Shown here: in pieces, positions 18,583 to 27,800 of the stretch
Layout of the letters: each line of letters starts with the position of its first letter
How positions within the stretch are numbered: position 1 is the stretch's first letter
NCBI GenBank assembly: GCA_016712745.1
Contig: JADJQN010000001.1
Coordinates: 868,001 to 932,000, forward strand
From: Sandaracinaceae bacterium
Lineage (GTDB): Bacteria; Myxococcota_A; Polyangia; Polyangiales; JADJQN01
Reading direction: 5' to 3'
Length of the DNA: 64,000 nt
Notes under the pieces: generated by a model
What the model saw: only the letters and a program-made list of their open reading frames with translations
What the model was told of the DNA's origin: nothing
Databases searched by the model: none
Program-made: the position numbers and the translations under genes

Positions 18583-19487
18583 ATCGACTCGGCGTCGATG
18601 TCTTGCCCATGCGTGGGATCGACGGCGTGAGTGATGGCGGCGATTTCCGTGGGGCTGACATTGCAACAGCCCCCGATGATCCACGCGCCACGCGCCACCA
18701 ATCGCTGCATCAGCGCCACCAATTTGTCGACTCCGATGCGCGGCGGAAGATCCGCGAGCGCGCCAAACGCCGCGCCGCCCTGCGCCACAATCGCGGCCGC
18801 GCGCTCGCAATCGCCCATGGTCGCATTGCCGTTCACGAGCACGACCTCGGCTCCCACTTCGCGAACCGCGTGCACCGCTTCGGGCAAGTCCTCGCCCGAC
18901 AGCAGACGATTGTCCGAGCCAACGGCAAACGATGTATAAGTCGGAAGACCAGTGCTCACCGCTGCCGCAGTCGCCGCGATGGCCTCGCGCATCGTCGGCA
19001 TCGACTCAATGAAGATGAGGTCGCACCCGGCTGCTGCGATGCGCTGTGCTTGCGAGCCGTGCTCATCGATCAAAACATTCTGCTCCGGCGTGCCTTCCGG
19101 GTTCTCGCGACCTTCGAGAGGCATCACGGTTCCCCCGACCGCAATTCCCAGCGCCGAGTCCTGCACGGCCTGAATGGCAAGCTCGACCGCGCGCGCGGTC
19201 AGCGACGCAGCTCGGTACTCATATCCAACGCGCCGTAGCACGCGTGGCGTGGTACGGGCGGTGTTCGCACGAATGATGTGCACGCCAGCTGCGACATACG
19301 CCGCATGAATCTCGACGAGCATGTCCGGCACTTCGCGCACGGCGGCGGCGGACCCAAGCTGCGCCGGCAGCACGAAGCCGCGACGCACGAGTTCCGATGA
19401 GATGCCTCCGTCGGTGATGACCGGAAGGCCCGCGCCAAATCGAAGCCGGACGCCATGCGCTGCTGTGGATGTCACGGCGCACAGCAT
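18579..19487 (-). CDS. Homocysteine S-methyltransferase family protein, one zinc ligand not seen
   Basis: A 302-residue TIM-barrel protein of the homocysteine S-methyltransferase family, which transfers a methyl group (often from S-methylmethionine) to homocysteine. Visible features are the N-terminal ITDGGISSELVRRGF, IIRANTARTTPRVL, EQNVLIDEHGSQA, FIESMPTMREA and the C-terminal zinc motif GGCCNVSPTEI. The family usually has a third zinc-binding Cys in a G-x-N-C segment. The corresponding stretch here reads LVNGNATMGD, with Gly where Cys is expected. Either the metal site is altered or a nearby Cys substitutes. The stop overlaps the YyaL-like start. Methyl-transfer is likely but not certain. 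Confidence 0.85.
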   Translation of the reverse strand: MLCAVTSTAAHGVRLRFGAGLPVITDGGISSELVRRGFVLPAQLGSAAAVREVPDMLVEIHAAYVAAGVHIIRANTARTTPRVLRRVGYEYRAASLTARAVELAIQAVQDSALGIAVGGTVMPLEGRENPEGTPEQNVLIDEHGSQAQRIAAAGCDLIFIESMPTMREAIAATAAAVSTGLPTYTSFAVGSDNRLLSGEDLPEAVHAVREVGAEVVLVNGNATMGDCERAAAIVAQGGAAFGALADLPPRIGVDKLVALMQRLVARGAWIIGGCCNVSPTEIAAITHAVDPTHGQDIDAESM

Positions 19488-19502
19488 ACGAACGACCGCG
19501 CC

Positions 19503-20072
19503 CTACGTAAACACTTCCTGCATGAGCGCGCGCACCAAACCCGATGAAAGATCGCAAGCATCGAGATCAGCCAGCTCGCGCACGCGACGCGAGGCCAAAT
19601 CTGCTCTTGTTCGTAGTCCGTCCCCTTGGACGAATACCGATCGAATAGGTTCGAAGCACCGCATTGGCAGGTTCCCTTCGACCAAAAGCGACGTTCCTGA
19701 GGGCATTACCGCAAAAGCGCGCATGAGGGTTTCAGTATCAACCGACTCCGCGACTTGTAGCCAAAGCACCTCCGCTGCTCCGCGCGCGAGCATTGCATCG
19801 GCTTGAGGCAGAAGCGGTGAGCCGTTACGAGACAAAAGGTGACTTGATTCGTCAGGAGAACCACTCACATAGACGCACGTAACCCTTTCGTTACGTCGAA
19901 CGAGCTCGTCGAGCCACACCAGCGTCGCCGCGTCGCGCGCCTCGGTCATGGGGCCAGCCACGACGAAAGCGCGGCACGGTGGCTGAACCGAGAACGAGTT
20001 CTCCACCAAAGGTTCGACATGCCAAGCGGGGCGTTCGGTGGGGGAGAACTGGGTGAGGCGAAGTTTGCTCAA
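19503..20072 (-). CDS. Hypothetical protein
   Basis: Not recognised. About 189 residues if translation begins at TTG 20072, whose TTGA overlaps the stop of the thioredoxin gene. The frame extends to 20108 but there it would sit inside that gene. The body alternates short hydrophobic strands (FVVAGP, VTCVYVSG, EVLWLQVAE, SLLVEGN, SVFVQG) with polar helices, suggesting a small Rossmann-like or P-loop-like fold, but no Walker A is present. VEGNLPMR could be a phosphate- or cofactor-binding turn. It sits between thioredoxin-rhodanese and a methyltransferase, so a part in sulfur or one-carbon metabolism is possible. Confidence 0.6.
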   Translation of the reverse strand: MSKLRLTQFSPTERPAWHVEPLVENSFSVQPPCRAFVVAGPMTEARDAATLVWLDELVRRNERVTCVYVSGSPDESSHLLSRNGSPLLPQADAMLARGAAEVLWLQVAESVDTETLMRAFAVMPSGTSLLVEGNLPMRCFEPIRSVFVQGDGLRTRADLASRRVRELADLDACDLSSGLVRALMQEVFT

Positions 20073-20713
20073 TTGCCTCGCTCGATCTCGAAGCCGTCCG
20101 CTTCCCAATGCAAGAAGCCGCCTTGCAAAAAAGCCACATCCACACCGTTCGTGCGCAACGTCTCCGCGAGCGACTTTGCTTCGTCCGTCGAACGGCCATA
20201 GAGTACGCGCACGCGCCCATCGGTAGGCGCAAGCTCAGAAGCGCGCGTCACCAGAACGTCGGCGGGGATATTCTGTGCGTGTGGAATGCGGTAGCGATTG
20301 AACGCGCCCGCCTCACGAACATCCACCGGCACAACGCGATGTGTTGCCAAAAGCTGCGCAAGCTCTTTGGGCGCCATCTCGGCCACGCTCTTTGGAAGGA
20401 CGGGCTTCACCAAATCCAGGATGGCCTTTTTTTCGACCAGGCCCATCAGGTGTCCAGCAACCGCCCCTTCGTAAACGAGCACCAGCATCGGTATCGATTG
20501 CACGCGAAAGCTCTCGGCGATACGCGGATTGTGATCGACATCGATGGCCACCACGCGAATTTTGCCGGCAAGCTCTTCGGCAACCTGAGCCACAATCGGC
20601 TTGAGCTGCTTGCAGGGCGCACACCAATCGGCGTGCAAATCGATGAGCACCGGCAGGGGGCTCTGCAAAACCTCTTTTTCGAATGTCGCGTCTGTTACGT
20701 CCAAAATAGCCAT
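20069..20713 (-). CDS. Thioredoxin fused to a rhodanese-like domain lacking its catalytic Cys
   Basis: A 214-residue two-domain protein. Residues 1-105 form a thioredoxin: DLHADWCAPCKQLKPI with redox pair Cys31/Cys34 (WCAPC rather than the usual WCGPC) and the cis-Pro loop QSIPMLV. Residues about 118-212 form a rhodanese-like domain (VVPVDVREAGAFNRYRIPHAQNIP, FLQGGFLHWEADGF). The position where an active rhodanese has Cys in CxxGxRS reads VLYGRSTDE, so the sulfur-carrying Cys is absent and this domain is probably regulatory or binding. Start ATG 20713 begins the thioredoxin fold directly. It heads a leftward gene set (unknown, methyltransferase, YyaL) joined by 4-bp overlaps in two of three junctions. 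Confidence 0.88.
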   Translation of the reverse strand: MAILDVTDATFEKEVLQSPLPVLIDLHADWCAPCKQLKPIVAQVAEELAGKIRVVAIDVDHNPRIAESFRVQSIPMLVLVYEGAVAGHLMGLVEKKAILDLVKPVLPKSVAEMAPKELAQLLATHRVVPVDVREAGAFNRYRIPHAQNIPADVLVTRASELAPTDGRVRVLYGRSTDEAKSLAETLRTNGVDVAFLQGGFLHWEADGFEIERGN

Positions 20714-20811
20714 GCAAACCGCCTCACTGACGGAAGGTAGCCCCGCCCTTTTCCCTCGACAAGGTGTTGATCGACACAAGGCCCCCCCTCGGTTAAGCTG
20801 CGCGCCCGACC

Positions 20812-23073
20812 ATGGACGTCACCTGCGAACGGTGCGGCACCGAGTACGACTTCGACGAGACGCTGGTCTCGGAACGAGGCACGACCGTCAAGTGCACGAA
20901 CTGCGGTCACCTCTTCAAGGTGTGGAAGAAGGGTGCGCCCGCGAGCGCCGACGCGACCGCCCGTCCGTGGCTTGTGCGTCGCAACGGCGGCCCGGTGGAG
21001 ACCATAGCTACGTTGCGCGACCTGCAAAAACGCATCACCGAAGGCGCGCTGACGACGGAGGACGAAATTTCGCGCTCCGGTGAAGGCTGGAAGAAGCTTG
21101 GTACGATTGCCGAGCTCGATACGTTCTTCGCCGCAGCGCGTGCTTCAGCACACCCGAGTGCGATGCCGCGCAACGACAGCGCGTTTAGCTTGGCGCCCAG
21201 GCCACCGTTCAGCCACAGCCCGTCGAACCGTCCGCCCTCGCTGAAATCCTCCGACCCGAGCGCTCACGCGTCCACGATTATCGACGACATGCGCCGGTTT
21301 CAAATCCCGAAAGCGCCGCGCCCTCCGAGCATGGACACCGGTAAGCAGACTGTGATGGGCGTGGGCCCGGCGTCGACACCACCTCCGTCGCGGCCGCCGC
21401 GCTCGGTGCCACCGCCGCCACCAGCCGGCGCAAAAGGGACGCTGCTCGGGATGTCGGCGCCGCCATTGACCCCGTCGCCGCAACTTCCCAAACCCTCTCG
21501 TCCGCCGCCGCCGACCGCAGAGATGCAAACCTTCGACGATGCTGCGAGCACCGGCATGGAGCGGCCGAGTCGCAAGACGAAACAAAACGCGCCTCCTCAG
21601 GCCGCGTCGCCGGGCCGGGCCTTTGTGCGACCCGTCCTAATCGAAGAAGAAGATCGCACTGAAATGCAGCCGCGCCGCAAGCGAAGCGGCGGCCCTCGTT
21701 GGGTGACGGCGCTTTTCACCGCGCTAATTCTGGGCGGACTCTTCGCTTTTGCATGGCTGAAGCTGCGCCCGAATCCGAACGCTGCCAATGCCGACGCGCG
21801 CGCGCGCATCCTGCACGATGGAGATGTGCGCCTGCTCGACGATGACGACACTGCGTACAACGACGCAATTCTGATCTACGCTCGCGTGCAAGCGTTCGAC
21901 GCAAACGATGCCCAAGCGCTCGCGTCGATTTCACGCGTGCACGCGTTGTGGGCGCAAGCGTTGAATTTCGACGCCGACGACTTGGAAGCCCGGGCGGCCG
22001 ACGACGCTGCTGCTCGCGCAGTTGCGACTCGAGTGCGACGCGAGAGCAGCATGCACGCGACGGAAGCGAAGCGTTATGCCGACTTGGCGGTGCGCGCTCT
22101 TCCGTCGGCAACTGCCGCACGCCTCGCAGCCGCTGACGCCGCTCGCCTGAGCGGGGACTCCGCTAGCGCGCGAAGCACCTATTCTCTCGCCGGCGGGGAT
22201 GGACCGAATGCAAGCGCTGAAGCTTTGCGGGTTGGCGCGCTTATCGCCATGGACCGAGCAGCCCACCAAGTCGCGCAGGCTCGCACGCTTGCCGTACGCG
22301 CCGTGCAAAAAGACCCAGCCTTCGTTCCAGCGCGCATCTTGCTCGCACGCGCATTATTGGCCGAGGGGAACATCGCAGCAGCGCGCGCTGCGGTCGACGC
22401 CGTGCTTGCCGAGCATCCGCAGCATGCACGCGCGCAAGCGCTCAAAGAGGCGATGGACCGCGGCATCCCGCCCGCAGCGCCGGTCGTTGCAACGAACGAT
22501 GGCGGTGTCGCCGACGCAGCCATGGGCGGCGCGTCATCGGCGGTCGAGCCCGTGCCCGCGGGCCGCGACTATGATTTCTACGTGACGCAGGGCGAAACTT
22601 TTCTCGCAAGTCACGCCAATCATCGCGCGCGGGCATTCTTCGAAGCTGCCCTGCAGCAGCGGCCGAACGATGCGCGCGCCAAGAACGGCCTTGGTTTCAT
22701 CGCACTCAACGCACATGATTACGCAAGCGCCGCACGGGAGTTCGAGACGGCGGCCGACGCGGGTTCGGCTGAAGCGATGATCGGTCTAGGCGAGGCCTAT
22801 CGTCGTTTGCGGCGTGACGGCGACGCTCTGCGCACCTACCAACGCTACTTGCAGCGTGGCGGCCCCGACGCAGCCATCGCACGACATTGGGTCGAGGTGC
22901 TTACCGAGACTCTTCACGGCCCCGGCGCAACGCCGCCCCCTCTGGACGCTCCGTCCCCTCAGCCCGTCACGCCTGCGCCGCCGCCGGACCCAGAACCGGT
23001 CGACATAGCTCCGCCTATTCCCGCACCTACTCCCTCCGCAATCCCTAGCGAAACGGCTGTTCAAACTCCATGA
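20812..23073 (+). CDS. MJ0042 zinc-ribbon / GYF / TPR membrane protein
   Basis: A 753-residue protein with an architecture frequent in Myxococcota. An MJ0042-type zinc ribbon (Cys5, Cys8, Cys28, Cys31) is followed by a GYF_2-like domain (about 45-105, WLVRRNGGPVETI...TEDEISRSGEGWKKLG), a long Pro-rich disordered region, and one transmembrane helix (about 296-316, ALFTALILGGLFAFAWL). TPR-like helices follow (about 320-700), then a Pro-rich tail. The N-terminus is therefore cytoplasmic and the TPRs face the periplasm or the reverse; topology is not certain. The stop overlaps the start of the SppA-like gene (ATGA). It may be a scaffold linking cytoplasmic signalling to the envelope. Confidence 0.82.
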   Translation: MDVTCERCGTEYDFDETLVSERGTTVKCTNCGHLFKVWKKGAPASADATARPWLVRRNGGPVETIATLRDLQKRITEGALTTEDEISRSGEGWKKLGTIAELDTFFAAARASAHPSAMPRNDSAFSLAPRPPFSHSPSNRPPSLKSSDPSAHASTIIDDMRRFQIPKAPRPPSMDTGKQTVMGVGPASTPPPSRPPRSVPPPPPAGAKGTLLGMSAPPLTPSPQLPKPSRPPPPTAEMQTFDDAASTGMERPSRKTKQNAPPQAASPGRAFVRPVLIEEEDRTEMQPRRKRSGGPRWVTALFTALILGGLFAFAWLKLRPNPNAANADARARILHDGDVRLLDDDDTAYNDAILIYARVQAFDANDAQALASISRVHALWAQALNFDADDLEARAADDAAARAVATRVRRESSMHATEAKRYADLAVRALPSATAARLAAADAARLSGDSASARSTYSLAGGDGPNASAEALRVGALIAMDRAAHQVAQARTLAVRAVQKDPAFVPARILLARALLAEGNIAAARAAVDAVLAEHPQHARAQALKEAMDRGIPPAAPVVATNDGGVADAAMGGASSAVEPVPAGRDYDFYVTQGETFLASHANHRARAFFEAALQQRPNDARAKNGLGFIALNAHDYASAAREFETAADAGSAEAMIGLGEAYRRLRRDGDALRTYQRYLQRGGPDAAIARHWVEVLTETLHGPGATPPPLDAPSPQPVTPAPPPDPEPVDIAPPIPAPTPSAIPSETAVQTP

Positions 23074-24827
23074 CTCGCACGCTCTTGGTTCTCACTCTTT
23101 TGTCGGCGGCTATCATCGGCTGTCAGGACCCAGCGGGAACCACGGACGACGATCAGGAGCACAAGCCGAGTCTCCGCGAGATCGTGCTGGACGGTGCGCC
23201 TCCCGAGTCAGCTTCCGTTGCACTCTTTCAGTCGCCAAGCGCATCCCTTCGCGAGGTGCTCGCGCGCATCAATGAGATTCGCGTCGACGACGACGCCAAA
23301 GGCATCTTCGTGCGCGTGGCACCGTTCGGTGGTGCCTGGGCTCGCAGCTTCGACATCGCGCGCGCGCTTAACGCAGTTCGCGCTGCTCATAAGCCCGTAC
23401 ATTGCTATTTCGAGGTGGCCGACAACGCATCTTATTCTCTTCTCGCAAGTTCCTGCGACCGCGTGACGATGACGCCAGCGGGCGACCTGGATCTAGTGGG
23501 CGTCGCCGCGCACCTCTTTCACGGCCGCCAGCTTTTGGCATCACTCGGAGTGAGCGCGGAGCTCCTGCAGATGGGCCGATTCAAGGGCGCCGCCGAGCCG
23601 TTCACCCGCGACGACATGTCGCCTGAAACGCGCGAGTCCATGGGCGCACTCCTCGACGACCTTCAAGGCTCGCTGGTGCAAAGCGTTGCCACCGGCCGCC
23701 ACATCGAGAGCGCGCAAGTCACCACACTCATTAATGCGGGTCCGTACGACTCGAATCGCGCGCGCGCGGCACGCCTCGTTGACGCAGTGGCCTTTGCTGA
23801 CGAAGCCCTCGAAGCGGCGAAGAATGCGGCGCACGTTCACGACGTCGAACGCGTTCGCTTGAGGGACGCGAGCGAGAATATCGGTCTCAACGACATCATC
23901 AAGGCGTTTACCGAAGAGCATGAAGCCGAAGAGTCCAGCGGCTCACGGGTCGCGTTGGTAGTCCTTGACGGAAGCATTAGCGACGGCGAAGGCCGCGGCG
24001 GAGATCTGGGCGCGTCGATTCCATTCGTGCGCACCATGGAACGCCTTGCCGAGGAAGACGACGTCAAAGCGGTCGTGCTGCGTATCGATTCGCCTGGCGG
24101 GTCGGCACTGGCGAGCGATGTAATGTGGCACGCAGTTGCGCGTCTCGCTGCAAAGAAGCCCGTCATCGCGTCGATCGGGGATATGGCGGCAAGCGGCGGC
24201 TATTACATCGCGTGCGCGACCAATCGCATCTTCGCTGAAGACGCAAGCATTGTCGGTTCGATTGGCGTTGTCGGTGGCAAGGTCAATGTCCAAGATCTGC
24301 TCACGCGCATCGGAGTGCACGCCGAGATTCTTGCTCGCGGCGAACACGCGGGTTGGAGCGCGCCCACTCAACCCTTCTCGGAAGCGGAACGCGCTGTTCT
24401 GCACACGATGCTGCAGAGCACCTACGACCGCTTCATCGAGCGCGTGAGCACGGGGCGCCATATGGATCGCGCTCGCGTTCTCGCTGCCGCCGAGGGCCGC
24501 ATCTGGAGCGCGCGCCGCGGCCGAGGCCTTGGTCTCGTCGATGATATTGGTAGCCTCGACGGCGCGCTTGCGTACGCTCGGACGGCCGCGCATCTCCCGG
24601 CCGACGCGCCGGTCGAGTTGTGGCCGAAGCATCGCACCATCGTCGATGTCATCTCTCGCATGCTCGGGGTCGACGGCGGAAACGAAAGCGGCGAGGAGAC
24701 TCGCGCCCTCTTCGACCTCGCCTACACGCTCGTACCGGGCCTCGATCGCTTCGACTCACTTCGTGCGGTATTTGCCGGTCGTGACCGCGGGGCCGTCGCG
24801 CTGCCTTTCCTCCTTCAAATACGATAG
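23070..24827 (+). CDS. sppA: Signal peptide peptidase SppA-like lipoprotein
   Basis: A 585-residue tandem-domain SppA (67K type). SppA degrades cleaved signal peptides using a Ser/Lys dyad. The Lys is in the N-terminal half (MGRFKGAAEPFTR, Lys172) and the Ser in the C-terminal half (DMAASGGYYIA, Ser375), the arrangement known for E. coli SppA. IDSPGGSALASD and GSIGVVGGKVNV are also typical. The N-terminus has a lipobox (AAIIGC) instead of the single-pass anchor of E. coli SppA, implying a periplasmic or outer-membrane lipid-anchored enzyme. The start overlaps the preceding TPR gene by four bases. Confidence 0.88.
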   Translation: MTRTLLVLTLLSAAIIGCQDPAGTTDDDQEHKPSLREIVLDGAPPESASVALFQSPSASLREVLARINEIRVDDDAKGIFVRVAPFGGAWARSFDIARALNAVRAAHKPVHCYFEVADNASYSLLASSCDRVTMTPAGDLDLVGVAAHLFHGRQLLASLGVSAELLQMGRFKGAAEPFTRDDMSPETRESMGALLDDLQGSLVQSVATGRHIESAQVTTLINAGPYDSNRARAARLVDAVAFADEALEAAKNAAHVHDVERVRLRDASENIGLNDIIKAFTEEHEAEESSGSRVALVVLDGSISDGEGRGGDLGASIPFVRTMERLAEEDDVKAVVLRIDSPGGSALASDVMWHAVARLAAKKPVIASIGDMAASGGYYIACATNRIFAEDASIVGSIGVVGGKVNVQDLLTRIGVHAEILARGEHAGWSAPTQPFSEAERAVLHTMLQSTYDRFIERVSTGRHMDRARVLAAAEGRIWSARRGRGLGLVDDIGSLDGALAYARTAAHLPADAPVELWPKHRTIVDVISRMLGVDGGNESGEETRALFDLAYTLVPGLDRFDSLRAVFAGRDRGAVALPFLLQIR

Positions 24828-24867
24828 GCCGTCGCCCCCACGTCGCTGAGCTGATAGCCTGCAGCCC

Positions 24868-27800
24868 ATGCACGCCCGCGCACTTGCTCCAAGTCCGCTC
24901 GCGCGCCTTCTGCTCGAGCTCGCGGATCGGCATGCCGATGGGAGCATCGATATAGGCGGCCGTCGCATCGTACTTCTACGCGGCGCCGTCGCCGACATCA
25001 GCGCTCTGGCCGACGACCACGACGTCAGCCAGTTCCTGGTTCGCGCAGGTGAAATCGACGCGGTGACTGCATTGGATGTGGAATCGAAGGCGTCAACGAC
25101 CGGCACGACGATTTCGCACCTGCTCGTTGAGGATCGACATGTCCGTCTTGAGCGTCTGTTAGAGATCGAACGCGCAATTTTCGTGGATAGGTTTCTGCTG
25201 AGCATCGGAGAAGAGGAAGAGGACTCGCGAGAACCGCCGCCCTTCGTCGCCGGCAAGCTCGTCGACGAAGCGCACCACACCTACCCGCTCGTGCCATTGA
25301 TGCTCGACGCCTACGCGCGACACGCTGTCCACTTCGAGGCGCAGTATGTGAGCGAGCGCGTCGAGCAGCGCGTGGAGATGCTCGAGACGCCATTTCGCCG
25401 CATGGCGCTCGATTGGTTTGGCACGCCGATCGGCGACGGCGGCGCACTCGTCTCCACATTGCTCAGCTTAGAGGCGGCCGCGGCGCCTCGCGTAGCATCC
25501 CTGCTGCGCACTGGCCTTGCGCGAATGGTCGCTGCCACGAGCGAAGCGCCACCGCCTCCTCCTCGGCCAAACACGCTTGCGCCCGTACCGATGGAGCCCC
25601 GCGAGGTAACGCGTTCGTATCCACCTAGCTCCATCGCCCCCTTACGCGTCTCGTCGGTGCCGCCGCCACGACCAGCACAAGTCGTCCTCGCGCCAGGAGG
25701 CACCACCACCTCCCTCGCGTCCGCTGAATTCACCACGGCGCTTCGCGCATATGCAGGTTCTGAAGGCACGCTCGAAGATCCCCTCGACCGCGTCGAAGCG
25801 TCGATTCGCAAGCTAGAGCAGGCAGGGGCCCAAGGGGCTTTGCGAGCCGCCGAGTGGAAAGAGGCGGCCCGTCTTTGGCAGACACGCTACCTTTCAATCG
25901 AAGAGGCATCGCGCGCGATGCGAGAAGCAGCCGCCGCTGACCCGGGGGATCAGACTGCGCTCGAGCAATCTGCAATGTTGTGCGCGATGCTCGGCGACAC
26001 ACGCCTTGCATGCGCCTATGCACGCGCTGCCGCCTCGGCCGCCGCGGGCGGACCTAAGCGTGAGGCGTCCCTATCGCAGCTCGCGTTCTATTCGCGTCTC
26101 GCTGGCGACACTCAAGCCGCCATATCGGCTTTGCGCAGTGCCGCAGGCGCAGAGGATGCAAGTGCTCGTGTGTTCGAAGAGCTTGCCGATCTCCTCGTCG
26201 CCCAGGGCGAGAACGAAGAGGCCTCGGAGTATATTCGCAGCGCAGCCGCGTGCGTCGCCGAACACGAACCCTCGCGCGCACGCTGCCTCTACACCTACGC
26301 CAATACACTTTCACCAGCCACACCCTCGCACGTGCGCGCAATGGTCGCGCTTTTCGAGCAGAGTGAAATGCACGAAGCGGCGATTTCCTACATGGCGCAT
26401 GTTGCGCGCACCACATCCAATCCGGACGAGGCGCGCGGGCTACGCCTGGACGGGGCGGGTCGAGCTGAATCACTGGGCCGACCGGACATTGCCAGCGAGC
26501 TTCTGCTCGAAGCCTTTGACCAAGAGCCACATCTAGAAATTGTGTACGAACCACTCGTGGCCGATCTCGAAGCGGCAGGCGCTCACGAAGACCTGGTCGC
26601 GGTCATCGAGGATATCGCTGCGGCGAGCGAAGATGGTCGCGAAGCTTGGCTTGCGCGGGCGGAGCAGAGCGGACGCGTATCCACGACGATCGGACCATAC
26701 GAAGCGGCGGCGCAGAAGTTACGTCGATCACAACGCGCGCGCGATCCAGTTCTCGCACGCGATGCCTACGCCTTGCGGGCTGAGCTGGGACGTTCGACCC
26801 ACGACAAAGCCCGTGCGCTGGTCGGTTTTGCGCGCACGCTTTCACTTCTGGGTGATCTCGCGAACGCCGCCGCACGCGCCGATCAGGCGTTGCAGATCGA
26901 TCCACACAACGCCGACGCCGCCCGCGTGCTCCTGCAGACGTTCCGCGCACTTCCGAGAGAGACAGCGTTCGCCGCACTAGACCGTGCGCGCACAGCTCTG
27001 GGTGAGTCGCGCGATCTATTCCGTTTCCTCATTGAAACGGCGCAAGCGGACAACGATGACGGTGCGACCCTGGCGACGGTTGATGCGTGGTGTCTTGTGG
27101 AACCGACTTTTCCCGAGCCCGCGCGCCTCCGCTTGTCGCTGTGCATCAACGGCAACGACGCGGCCGCGATCGTCGCCGCTGCTACCGCACTCCTTGCGCC
27201 ACGCGCAATACAGGCCCATACGCCGAACGCGATTGTCGATGCGATGGCGCGCCTTCATCGGCTCTCGGCAAGCTCCGAGGCGATTCACCTTGGCTTACAC
27301 GCGATCGATCGGCTCGGGGCGGACAAAAAGACGCTGCTCGACGAAACACTCGCGCTTTGCGCGGAGACCCATGACCGTCACGTCACCATCTCGGCGCTCG
27401 AGCGCGCACTTGGACCCGCCGCTGCAAACGCACGCGTGCCGTGGCTTGCACGTATTGCGCAGCTGCATCGCGAGCAGAGCGATCTTGCTGCGGAGGCACG
27501 TACGCACCTTCGTATCCTCACGACTTCGCTCTACGACCAGGTCGCGCTCCATCGCCTCGCTGAGATTTACGCCGGCTGCGCTCAGGGCGAAAAGCTCTTG
27601 GCGGTGCTTGGCCTCACTCTCGAGTCAACAGAAGACCCAGAGGCGCGCAAGCAGTCGCTTCTCGACCTCGCAGCAGCAGCCAATGCGGTAGTGCACGATG
27701 GAGCGCGTGCCGAACAATTTCTCGCATCGCTCTTCCAAGAGTCGCATGACGACGCGCTATGGTCGTTGCGCGCCGCGGGCGCGCTCGTCGCCATCGGGCG

